A stretch of 7,480 bases of DNA, taken from assembly GCA_005877705.1 (NCBI GenBank), contig VBNY01000172.1, positions 1 through 7,480 of the forward strand, in the 5' to 3' direction. Positions within the stretch are counted from its first letter, which is position 1. Each line of letters opens with the position of its first letter. Source of the stretch: Gammaproteobacteria bacterium. GTDB lineage: Bacteria; Pseudomonadota; Gammaproteobacteria; Steroidobacterales; Steroidobacteraceae. Shown piece by piece: positions 1-6,472 of the stretch. The notes below the pieces were generated by a model. It had not been told where the DNA came from, did not search any database, and saw only the letters and a list, made by a program, of their open reading frames with translations. The position numbers and the translations under genes were made by a program.

Positions 1-343
1 CGACGATCCTCAGGAAAGCATCCGGCGCCGCGATCGAATAGTCCTCGATCGCATTCAGGCCAACCACCCAGTCCCCGGTCTGGAAGTCCGGATGTCGACT
101 CGTGACGACGCGCCCGACGGTGATCGCCCGGACTGGGTCGTTGAGAGCGATCGGTGGCATATATGACGGAACGTCTTCGAGCCAGCCACGGATCGCAGGA
201 TCCAGAGAACAGAAGTGGTTGCGCACGAGGATGGCCCTGTCGTGCGGCTTCGGGATCGGCACCTCGACGAGCTCGAAGTCCTGCGTCACTGGGAGCCCGT
301 CGGGGCGCCGTCGTACCAGGAGCCTTCGATTTCGCTCGGCCAT
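1..343 (-). CDS. CurA/YncB-type NADP-dependent oxidoreductase (N-terminal part, cut by window edge)
   Basis: Reading leftward from the ATG at 343, the frame stays open to the window edge and gives 114 residues; the C-terminal cofactor-binding half lies outside. It starts MAERNRRLLVRRRPDG, and SLDPAIRGWLED (about residues 51-62), PSYMPPI and HPDFQTGDWVVG follow. These match the N-terminal GroES-like domain of the zinc-independent medium-chain reductases (CurA/YncB, prostaglandin or leukotriene reductase group). That family uses NADPH to reduce the C=C bond of alpha,beta-unsaturated carbonyls in the cytoplasm. No zinc-ligand cysteine pattern is present, as expected. The start is fixed by the typical NRRxLLxxRPxG opening; the Shine-Dalgarno is weak (GAGGA about 18 nt upstream). 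The gene begins 20 bp after the GntR regulator on the same strand, so the two are probably co-transcribed. The family is secure; the substrate is unknown. Confidence 0.85.
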   Translation of the reverse strand, partial: MAERNRRLLVRRRPDGLPVTQDFELVEVPIPKPHDRAILVRNHFCSLDPAIRGWLEDVPSYMPPIALNDPVRAITVGRVVTSRHPDFQTGDWVVGLNAIEDYSIAAPDAFLRIV

Positions 344-363
344 CGTTGACTAAGGGCCTGTCC

Positions 364-1155
364 TCAGCCTGCGCCCGACTGACTCCAGAAGGCCTCGTCG
401 GGCAAACGCCTGTACCGCACCCGCGCCCGGCGGATGTGTCTGCGCATGGCACGCTCGGCCTGCTGCGGTTTGCCGGCAAGTACGGCCTCCGTGATCTGCG
501 CGTAATCGCGCAGCTGGTCCTGCCGGGTTTGCGACGTCAGATATGGCTGGACCTGCAGCCGCAGCAGATGGATCTGCATCGTCGGCATGATCCGCCCTAG
601 CTGCTCGTTGCCGCCGATCTCCGCCAGAGTGTCGTAGAAATGCCGCCGCTTCTCGATGTACTCGTTGCTGGTGGCCTGTCCGTTCTTGTAGACATCGAGC
701 CACTCGTATGCCTTACGGATCCGCTCCGCGTGGTCGCCTGCATTGACCGTCTCGGCGGCAAGGCGGGCCATCAGGCCGGTCAGGACTTCGAGCACGACTA
801 GCGTCTCATCCGCCTCGGAGCGCGACAGCGCGCGGATGTAGGCGCCGCGGTGCCGCGTCAGCATCACGACGCCTTCGGCAGCGAGCCGTTTCAGCGCCTC
901 CCGCACTGGGCCTCGGCTCACCCGTAGGTCATGGGTCAGGTCCGCTTCGATCAGCTTCTGGCCAGGAACGTACCGTCCAGAGCGGATACCTTGGACAATG
1001 GCCTCGACAACGCGGTCCGGGGAGCTGATGCCCACGGGACCAGCAGCACGGCTCCACCGCCGCCGCGGACTCACGGCGCCGCGAACTCGCTCGGGCGTCT
1101 CCCGCACCTCGCGCTTCTCCCTCACGTTGGTACTTGTCATCTCTCCGTTCCGCAT
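364..1155 (-). CDS. GntR-family transcriptional regulator, FCD (FadR-like) subgroup
   Basis: This is a cytoplasmic DNA-binding regulator. With the ATG at 1155 it has 263 residues. A basic, probably disordered N-terminus of about 45 residues leads into the winged helix-turn-helix (about residues 47-110), which contains GQKLIEADLTHDLRVSRGPV and REALKRLAAEGVV, the classic GntR signature. An all-helical FCD effector domain follows (about 113-245), containing FYDTLAEIGGN and AERAMRRHIRRA. FCD regulators usually bind small organic acids or acyl compounds and control neighbouring catabolic genes. Two usual metal-ligand histidines appear to be tyrosines (see findings). The frame is open to a TTG at 1275, but that codon overlaps a candidate operator and lies upstream of the best promoter (1183-1211). 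An ATG at 1140 is also possible, although its GGAG sits only 2 nt from the start. It is divergent from the TonB-dependent receptor operon and followed after 20 bp by the CurA-like gene. Family is certain; the exact start is not. Confidence 0.87.
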   Translation of the reverse strand: MRNGEMTSTNVREKREVRETPERVRGAVSPRRRWSRAAGPVGISSPDRVVEAIVQGIRSGRYVPGQKLIEADLTHDLRVSRGPVREALKRLAAEGVVMLTRHRGAYIRALSRSEADETLVVLEVLTGLMARLAAETVNAGDHAERIRKAYEWLDVYKNGQATSNEYIEKRRHFYDTLAEIGGNEQLGRIMPTMQIHLLRLQVQPYLTSQTRQDQLRDYAQITEAVLAGKPQQAERAMRRHIRRARVRYRRLPDEAFWSQSGAG

Positions 1156-1182
1156 GAGGCGCGTCACGCCCCGACCGCCTGG

Positions 1183-1211
1183 ATTCTCGGAACATTCTCC
1201 GAGGGTGTCAA
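1183..1211 (-). promoter_or_regulatory. sigma70-type promoter for the GntR regulator
   Basis: On the minus strand a perfect -35 TTGACA (1211-1206) is separated by 17 bp from GAGAAT (1188-1183), which matches TATAAT at four of six positions. Transcription would start near 1176, giving a 20-nt leader to the ATG at 1155 or about 35 nt to the ATG at 1140. This argues against the far-upstream TTG start of the regulator. It was identified by eye only. Confidence 0.5.
1186..1203. promoter_or_regulatory. 18-bp palindrome in the spacer of the regulator promoter
   Basis: CTCGGAACATTCTCCGAG has 6-bp perfect inverted arms (CTCGGA and TCCGAG) around a 6-bp centre. It overlaps the -10 element and most of the spacer of the predicted regulator promoter, a normal place for an autorepression operator. 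It does not resemble the GntR/FadR-type site at 1265-1275, so it may serve another regulator or be coincidental. Confidence 0.35.
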
Positions 1212-1264
1212 ACCACAGTCCAGTGGCTCGGTGGCTTTGGGCACTGCCAATGCGTTCGAAGACT

Positions 1265-1275
1265 TTGTAGGACAA
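1265..1275. promoter_or_regulatory. candidate GntR/FadR-type operator TTGTAGGACAA
   Basis: The 11-bp perfect inverted repeat TTGT-AGG-ACAA fits TNGTNNNACNA, the core consensus known for operators of the FadR subfamily of GntR regulators. It lies between the divergent FCD regulator and the TonB-dependent receptor gene and overlaps the -35 region of a possible rightward promoter. The simplest inference is that the neighbouring regulator binds here and represses the receptor operon. I found only one clear copy in this intergenic region. Confidence 0.5.
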
Positions 1276-1292
1276 TGTTGTTGTATTATTAT
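1265..1292 (+). promoter_or_regulatory. possible promoter of the TonB-dependent receptor operon
   Basis: TTGTAG (1265-1270) and TATTAT (1287-1292) are separated by 16 bp within the only AT-rich stretch of the divergent region (TTGTTGTATTATTATTG). Transcription would begin about 1299, leaving a leader of about 125 nt before the receptor ATG. The -35 coincides with the candidate GntR operator. A second TATTAT at 1284-1289 is too close to this -35 to pair with it. The call is tentative. Confidence 0.35.
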
Positions 1293-1424
1293 TGACGCGC
1301 AGTTCCCCACGGCGTTAAGCTTGCGCGACGTGCAGATCCTGCCGCGCCACAGTGAAGCCTCGGCCTAAGTGGCAATCGGTACGGATGTCGGCGGACGACG
1401 GCGGTCTATGTGTAGGGGGTACCG

Positions 1425-3902
1425 ATGACCGAGCATGCCTCGACGCCGGGACTTCACGCACCGGTTTGGCAAAGCATCGACGCGCGTGCAGTCACTTCTC
1501 GTCGCACTCTTTCGCGCGCTTCCATCGACCACAGTTCAACTTCGGCGAGCGCGATTGCCATCCACCGAGGGCTTCTGTGCGGGGTCGCCGCGATGCTAAT
1601 TTCCGGCGCGGCGCTTGCGCAGTCCGCGGCACCGCAAAGCGACAGCAGGGCCGCTTCTCCCAAGGCGGAGGGCGGACTCGAAGAGATCATCGTTACCGCG
1701 AACCGCCGCGAGCAGAACCTGCAGGACGTCGGGACTTCGATCGCGGCATTCTCAGGCGAACAGCTAAAGAACCTCGCTGTCGTGTCGGCGGCCGACGTGA
1801 CCGCCATCACTCCGAACCTCGACCTCGTCCGTTCATATTCTGGGCCCGGCTTCAACACCCAGATCACGATCCGCGGCGTGGGCCAGCCCGACTTCTCGGA
1901 TACCACCGAGGCGACGGCCACTACCTACGTCGATGAGTTCTACATGATCGGCGCCGGGCAGGCGGACTTCCTGACTTTTGACCTTGCGCGCGTCGAGGTT
2001 GCCCGCGGACCGCAGGGCACCGTGCAGGGTCGCAATTCGACTGCCGGCAGTATCAATTACTACAGCAACCCGCCTCAGCTGAACACGTACGCAGGCCAGG
2101 CTGCGGTGACGGCCGGCGAGAACCGACTCGCGCGCACCAACGGTTTCTTGAACTTCCCGATCGGCGACGTCGTCGCAGTCCGCGCGTCCGTGGCGACCGA
2201 CTACAATCAAGGCTACCTGAAGAACATCAATCCTCAGGCGCTCTTCAGCCAAGGCGGCAACAGCGACTTCGTGGCCACGCGACTGCAGGTGCTGATCAAG
2301 CCGAGTGACACGTTCCAGCTGAAAATCAAGGGCGAGTACGGCGAGAGTGGACCCATCCACAGCAACGAGAAGGGTATCGAGACTGGCACGATTGCCGGCA
2401 AGGTTGGCACCTATCGCGTACCTACCGATGCCGCTGGTCAGAACATGGCGAACCTGGGCGCCGGCGCGACGGATATCGTCAATACGACGGGCCCGAACGA
2501 GCAGAATGCGTCGCTCCGCCACGTGCTCGCACGTGCCGATTGGAATCCACGGGATCGTTGGAGCGTCGTGGGTCTCGCCGGCTGGCTCAAGTCAGACAAG
2601 AACGACGTGGAGACCTGTGATCACACGCCGAAGCCGTTCTGCTTGTTCTCGAATCTCGGCGAGTCCAAACACACCGTAGCCGAGCTGCGCTCGCTGTACG
2701 ACGCCGGAGCCTGGCGTCTAACGAGCGGCGCCAACTACCTGAAGCAGGACATCGACGCGCGTTCCGCGACGCCGCTGTTCTTCTCCCCGGAACTGACTCA
2801 TCTCATTTTCGGGCCGGCTCAGAACAGTATGTACACACAGACCTTTCACGATCAGCAGAGCCTGAAGACCTGGGCGCTCTTCGGCCAGGGCGAGTTCGAC
2901 TTCGACAAGCAGTGGACGCTCATCGCCGGCGCACGTTACACGCACGACGAGAAGGAGTTCAACGGGTTCGACGCCGTGTCGCTGAACATCCCACTTTCCA
3001 CACCGATTCCGCGGAACATCGGCCAGTTCATGGATATCGGTGCGCTCGCGGTCGCCGATCCGGCGGCTTCGCTGACGACGATCAACAGCGCCGCCAATGG
3101 CGACCTCGCCAAGATCAGCAAGGGACTCGTCAACGGCGTGCTGCAGCTCAACTACAAGCCGAACGGTGACGTGCTCGTGTATGGCTCGGTGCGACGCGGT
3201 GTTAAGGGCGGCGGCTTCATATCCGGCAACGCGGCCGGAACGCCCGCGAATCTGCGCAAGTACAAGGAAGAGGTCAATCTTGCGTATGAGTTCGGTGTGA
3301 AGTCGACGCTGCTCAATTCTCGTGCGCGGCTCAACGCAGCGGTGTTCTACTACGACTACAAGGACATGCAGAACACGAGCTTCATCAACATCACGAACGT
3401 CATCACGAACAATGACGCGAAGCTGTACGGTGCGGAGGTTGAGTTCACGTCCAGCCTGACCGAGCAGTTCGAGTTGTCTACCGGCCTCGGTCTGCTGCAC
3501 ACGAGGGTTGCCGATATCAACAACCCGACCGGTGCGGTCGCGGCGGTGGAGGACAATGAGCTGCCGCTGGCACCTAAGGTGACCGCCAACCTGCTGGCGC
3601 GCTATAGCTGGCCAGTCGGCCCTGCGAAGTTCTGGCTGCAGGGTTCGGGCAGGTACCGTGCCGCCTTCTGGCGCGACTCGCTGAACAATCCGGCGACCCA
3701 CATCCCTGCGAGCTCGAGCGTCGACGCCCTCACCGGCTACGGGCCGACCGACGGCCGCTGGGCGCTGACGCTGTGGGTCAACAACGTGTTCGACTCCCGC
3801 AAGGAGATCAATTCGTTCGACCTGAGCACCGTCGGCGGGACTGGCGAGATTGTGTACCAGATGCCGCGCTGGGTCGGTGCCACGTTCACTGTGAAGTTCT
3901 GA
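1425..3902 (+). CDS. TonB-dependent outer-membrane receptor
   Basis: This is an 825-residue outer-membrane receptor that would import a scarce or bulky ligand using TonB-ExbBD energy. A hydrophobic signal core (LLCGVAAMLISGAALA, residues 50-65) ends at a likely cleavage site ALA/Q66. The TonB box EEIIVTA is at about 86-92. The plug domain spans about 97-215 and ends with the conserved RVEVARGPQGTVQGRNSTAG. A beta-barrel follows to the terminal aromatic residue (VGATFTVKF, final Phe825), the usual outer-membrane assembly signal. Around 48 residues precede the hydrophobic core, which is unusually long. No in-frame ATG, GTG or TTG occurs before Met57, and AGGGGG six nt upstream supports the ATG at 1425. 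Cys398 and Cys406 are the only cysteines I see in the mature protein. The neighbouring dehydrogenases suggest an organic carbon substrate rather than a siderophore, but the ligand cannot be read from sequence. Confidence 0.93.
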   Translation: MTEHASTPGLHAPVWQSIDARAVTSRRTLSRASIDHSSTSASAIAIHRGLLCGVAAMLISGAALAQSAAPQSDSRAASPKAEGGLEEIIVTANRREQNLQDVGTSIAAFSGEQLKNLAVVSAADVTAITPNLDLVRSYSGPGFNTQITIRGVGQPDFSDTTEATATTYVDEFYMIGAGQADFLTFDLARVEVARGPQGTVQGRNSTAGSINYYSNPPQLNTYAGQAAVTAGENRLARTNGFLNFPIGDVVAVRASVATDYNQGYLKNINPQALFSQGGNSDFVATRLQVLIKPSDTFQLKIKGEYGESGPIHSNEKGIETGTIAGKVGTYRVPTDAAGQNMANLGAGATDIVNTTGPNEQNASLRHVLARADWNPRDRWSVVGLAGWLKSDKNDVETCDHTPKPFCLFSNLGESKHTVAELRSLYDAGAWRLTSGANYLKQDIDARSATPLFFSPELTHLIFGPAQNSMYTQTFHDQQSLKTWALFGQGEFDFDKQWTLIAGARYTHDEKEFNGFDAVSLNIPLSTPIPRNIGQFMDIGALAVADPAASLTTINSAANGDLAKISKGLVNGVLQLNYKPNGDVLVYGSVRRGVKGGGFISGNAAGTPANLRKYKEEVNLAYEFGVKSTLLNSRARLNAAVFYYDYKDMQNTSFINITNVITNNDAKLYGAEVEFTSSLTEQFELSTGLGLLHTRVADINNPTGAVAAVEDNELPLAPKVTANLLARYSWPVGPAKFWLQGSGRYRAAFWRDSLNNPATHIPASSSVDALTGYGPTDGRWALTLWVNNVFDSRKEINSFDLSTVGGTGEIVYQMPRWVGATFTVKF

Positions 3903-3910
3903 TGTCAGGT

Positions 3911-3941
3911 CTACCCGGCCTCGGGAGCGGAGGCCGGGTGG
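3911..3941 (+). promoter_or_regulatory. intercistronic hairpin between receptor and alcohol dehydrogenase
   Basis: ACCCGGCCTC (3913-3922) pairs perfectly with GAGGCCGGGT (3930-3939) around a 7-nt loop. A T-G wobble and a C-G pair extend the stem to 12 bp. It begins 8 nt after the receptor stop codon and has no T-run after it, so it is not a canonical intrinsic terminator. In an operon it could stabilise the receptor mRNA 3' end or partly attenuate readthrough to the downstream enzyme genes. Confidence 0.55.
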
Positions 3942-3961
3942 CGCCAACTGGGAGTGCCACC

Positions 3962-5035
3962 ATGCGCGCTGCGGTTTTCCAGAACGGTGGCTTCAAGGTC
4001 GAGAATCTCCCGGCCCCTGCTCCGGGACCGGGCCAGATGCTCGTGCGCCCGCTCGTCTGTGGCATATGCGGCAGCGATCTTCACACCCGACACCACGCGC
4101 AGCATCTGGCGAATCTGCTGCAACGGGCCGGCTTCAAGGGTTTCATGAACCCGGACCTGCCAGTGGTTCTCGGTCACGAGTTCTGCTGCGAGATCGTCGA
4201 CTACGGGTCCGGCTGCGAACGCCGGGTGCCGATCGGGCGCCGGGTAATCGGGCTGCCGTTCATGGCGGGGCCTGATGGCATGGTGCTGCTCGGCTACTCG
4301 AATGTCTTCAACGGCGCGTTCGCCGAGCAGATGATCCTGCAGGAAAATGCCACCTTCCCGGTGCCGGATCACGTGCCCACCGACGTGGCCGCGCTGGCCG
4401 AGCCGCTCGCAGTTGCCGTCCATGCGGTTGGAGCCTCGGCTCCAGGACCGGATTGCGCGTTCGTCGTCTACGGCTGCGGCCCGGTCGGGCTGTTTGTCAT
4501 CGCGCGCCTGCGGTACCTCGGCCTCGGCCCGATTCTCGCGGTCGATCCCGACGCGGCACGCCAGCGATTTGCAGAACTCCTCGGAGCCGACGTGGTCACT
4601 GCCCCGTCCCCGGAGCACATCGGCGCGTGGTGGGATAAGCAAGGCGCCCCACTCGGAGTGTCGGACGCCGCTGCCGCGCGCGCGGCGGGCGTCGCGGGCC
4701 GAAGGGCCATCATATTCGAATGCGTCGGAAAGCCCGGACTCCTGAAGAGCATCGCAGAAGAGGCGCCCGCGGGTGCTGTAATGGTCGTTATCGGATTGTG
4801 CGTGAGCCCTGACATCATCGAGCCGTCGTACCTGATCCAGAAGCAGATCGCGATGCGTTTCGTGTTCGCGTATGACGCCGAGGAGTTCGCGGAGGCAGCC
4901 CGGATGCTCGCGAAGGATCCTGCGCGGGTGGCGCCGCTGGTGACGGGGCACGAGACTCTCGAGCGCGTCTCGAGCGCGTTCGACCTCCTGGAGCGCGGCG
5001 GTTCCCAGGCCAAGGTCCTCATCCGGCCGACCTAG
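3962..5035 (+). CDS. zinc-dependent medium-chain alcohol dehydrogenase
   Basis: This 357-residue cytoplasmic enzyme is expected to oxidise an alcohol to an aldehyde or ketone with NAD(P)+. The GroES-like domain carries CGICGSDLH (residues 33-41), with Cys36 as the likely catalytic zinc ligand, then LGHEF (His72, Glu73) and LAEPLAV (Glu147), completing a sorbitol-dehydrogenase-like zinc site. The Rossmann domain has GCGPVG (171-176), and AVDPD places an acidic residue (Asp195) at the end of strand 2, which favours NAD+ over NADP+. The four-cysteine structural zinc lobe is absent. The Cys36-His72 spacing is longer than in classical ADH because of an inserted segment (about 42-65), and GYSN plus FNGAFAEQ follow; this marks a distinct zinc-binding dehydrogenase subgroup. 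The ATG at 3962 has GGGAG 7 nt upstream and gives the normal MRAAVF opening. The gene lies between the receptor and the acyl-CoA dehydrogenase, probably in one operon. The substrate is unknown. Confidence 0.9.
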   Translation: MRAAVFQNGGFKVENLPAPAPGPGQMLVRPLVCGICGSDLHTRHHAQHLANLLQRAGFKGFMNPDLPVVLGHEFCCEIVDYGSGCERRVPIGRRVIGLPFMAGPDGMVLLGYSNVFNGAFAEQMILQENATFPVPDHVPTDVAALAEPLAVAVHAVGASAPGPDCAFVVYGCGPVGLFVIARLRYLGLGPILAVDPDAARQRFAELLGADVVTAPSPEHIGAWWDKQGAPLGVSDAAAARAAGVAGRRAIIFECVGKPGLLKSIAEEAPAGAVMVVIGLCVSPDIIEPSYLIQKQIAMRFVFAYDAEEFAEAARMLAKDPARVAPLVTGHETLERVSSAFDLLERGGSQAKVLIRPT

Positions 5036-5068
5036 TCCAAGCGCCCGCCGGACGAGGAAAACGCACCG

Positions 5069-6367
5069 ATGGAATTCGCCCTTTCGACACGAGTTCGCGA
5101 CTACCAGGCGCGGCTCGAGGCCTTCATGGCCAAACACATCTATCCGAACGAGCGGCGCTACTACCAGGAGGCTGAACAGCTCGGACCGTGGCAGGTCTAC
5201 CCGGTGGTCGAAGAACTAAAACCGCTAGCCAAAGCGGCGGGCCTCTGGAATCTGTTCCTGCCCGACACGGAACACGGCGCCGGCTTGTCGAATCTCGACT
5301 ACGCGCCCCTCTGCGAGATCATGGGGCGATCACATCTGGCACCGGAGGTATTCAACTGCTCGGCGCCGGACACCGGCAACATGGAGGTGCTTGCCCGTTA
5401 TGGCACGCCAGATCAGAAGCAGCGCTGGCTCATGCCGCTATTGGCGGGTGAAATCCGCTCGGCCTTCGGCATGACGGAGCCGCTAGTCGCTTCGTCGGAT
5501 GCGACCAATATCGAAAGTTCAATCGTCCGCGACGGGAACGAGTATGTCGTCACTGGACGGAAGTGGTACACGACGGGGACACCGGACCCGCGCTGCCAGA
5601 TCATCATCTTCATGGGCAAGACCGATCCGAGCAATCCAGATAAGCACCGCCAACAATCGATGATTCTCGTGCCAAAAGACACGCCTGGAGTTCGGGTGCT
5701 GCGTTCGCTGCCCGTGCTGGGCTACTACGGCGTGCCCGATCGCGCTGCTGAGGTCGTGTTCGAGAACGTTCGTGTGCCCGTCGAAAACATTCTGCTCGGG
5801 GAGGGTCGGGGCTTCGAGATCGCCCAAGGCCGGCTCGGGCCGGGTCGCATTCATCACTGCATGCGGCTCATCGGGCTCGCCGAGCGCGTGCTCGAGCGGA
5901 TGTGCCGCCGGGCGCAGTTGCGCTCCCCATTCGGCCGCCCGCTGTCCGAGCAGGGCGTGACGCTCGAGCGAATCGCGAAGTCCCGCATCCTCATCGATCA
6001 GTCGCGGCTCCTCACCCTGAAGGCGGCCTGGATGATGGATACGGTGGGCAACAAGGAAGCGCGAACCGAGATTGCGATGATCAAGGTGGCGGCACCCGAG
6101 ATGGCGTGTCAGATCATTGACTGGGCGATGCAGGTATTCGGTGGCGCAGGCACATGTAACGATTATTTTCTGGGCGCCGCCTACGCGACTGCGCGGTTGC
6201 TTCGACTCGCCGACGGCCCCGACGAGGTGCACCGCAACCAGATCGCGCGCCTCGAGTTGCGCCGGCATCGAGGGACCGATCCGGCTCACACTGGCGGCGG
6301 AGCGGCGGTGCTCACGCTACACGAGGTCGAGGAGATCGGCGCCGCCGGACCCGGCTGCCGCCCTTGA
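5069..6367 (+). CDS. acyl-CoA dehydrogenase, ACAD10/ACAD11-like
   Basis: This 432-residue flavoenzyme is expected to introduce an alpha,beta double bond into an acyl-CoA and pass electrons to electron-transfer flavoprotein. The N-terminal helical domain (about 1-130) precedes FGMTEPLVASSDATNIES (133-150), then TGRKWYTTG and FMGKTDP in the beta domain. The C-terminal domain contains GEGRGFEIAQGRLGPGRIHH (244-263) and RLADGPDEVH (379-388). This series of motifs is characteristic of the ACAD10/11 branch. By alignment to medium-chain acyl-CoA dehydrogenase, Asp382 takes the place of the catalytic glutamate. Recognisable family similarity ends near residue 400; the last 30 or so residues (from RGTDPAH onward) look like a non-conserved tail running into degraded DNA. 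GAGGA lies 10 nt before the ATG, and the gene starts 33 bp after the alcohol dehydrogenase, suggesting co-transcription. No aminoglycoside-phosphotransferase-like kinase partner occurs in the window. Confidence 0.94.
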   Translation: MEFALSTRVRDYQARLEAFMAKHIYPNERRYYQEAEQLGPWQVYPVVEELKPLAKAAGLWNLFLPDTEHGAGLSNLDYAPLCEIMGRSHLAPEVFNCSAPDTGNMEVLARYGTPDQKQRWLMPLLAGEIRSAFGMTEPLVASSDATNIESSIVRDGNEYVVTGRKWYTTGTPDPRCQIIIFMGKTDPSNPDKHRQQSMILVPKDTPGVRVLRSLPVLGYYGVPDRAAEVVFENVRVPVENILLGEGRGFEIAQGRLGPGRIHHCMRLIGLAERVLERMCRRAQLRSPFGRPLSEQGVTLERIAKSRILIDQSRLLTLKAAWMMDTVGNKEARTEIAMIKVAAPEMACQIIDWAMQVFGGAGTCNDYFLGAAYATARLLRLADGPDEVHRNQIARLELRRHRGTDPAHTGGGAAVLTLHEVEEIGAAGPGCRP

Positions 6368-6439
6368 CTGCGTTGGACTCAAAGCTCGAACCCTGCCTCG
6401 TTCATAGCGTCGCTTGATCTTGCTCGTTGCCGGCGCGAG

Positions 6440-6456
6440 CATGGGCGCCGCCCATG
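6440..6456. repeat. short perfect inverted repeat downstream of acyl-CoA dehydrogenase
   Basis: CATGGGC (6440-6446) and GCCCATG (6450-6456) form a 7-bp stem with a 3-nt loop, 73 nt after the dehydrogenase stop. No T-run follows on either strand, so it is at best a weak transcription stop. The non-coding stretch 6368-6493 holds this element and the next hairpin, and I recognise no gene there. Confidence 0.35.
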
Positions 6457-6472
6457 AGCAGCACCAGGTTAT

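Noticed and set aside
154..600. Plus-strand frame across the CurA-like and regulator genes
   Set aside because: It is antisense to two genes with clear family matches and shows no motif of its own.
1156..1275. Longer form of the regulator starting at the TTG at 1275
   Set aside because: The start codon lies on the FadR-type palindrome and upstream of the best promoter, and the added 40 residues show no conserved feature.
3911..3941. Intrinsic terminator after the receptor gene
   Set aside because: The stem is strong but no T-run follows, and the next gene is close on the same strand; kept only as an intercistronic hairpin.
2718..3947. Long minus-strand open frame (about 409 codons) opposite the TonB receptor
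   Set aside because: Arg/Val-rich translation with no family resemblance, fully antisense to a clearly conserved receptor; a GC-rich shadow frame.
3773..3961. Upstream extension of the alcohol dehydrogenase frame to 3773
   Set aside because: It overlaps the end of the receptor gene; the ATG at 3962 has a good ribosome site and the conserved MRAAVF start.
3911..5137. Long minus-strand open frame opposite the alcohol dehydrogenase
   Set aside because: No recognisable motifs, and it covers a gene with clear zinc and nucleotide-binding motifs on the other strand; a shadow.
5519..6289. Minus-strand open frame opposite the acyl-CoA dehydrogenase
   Set aside because: Composition is typical of an antisense frame, there is no domain signature, and the plus-strand gene is certain.
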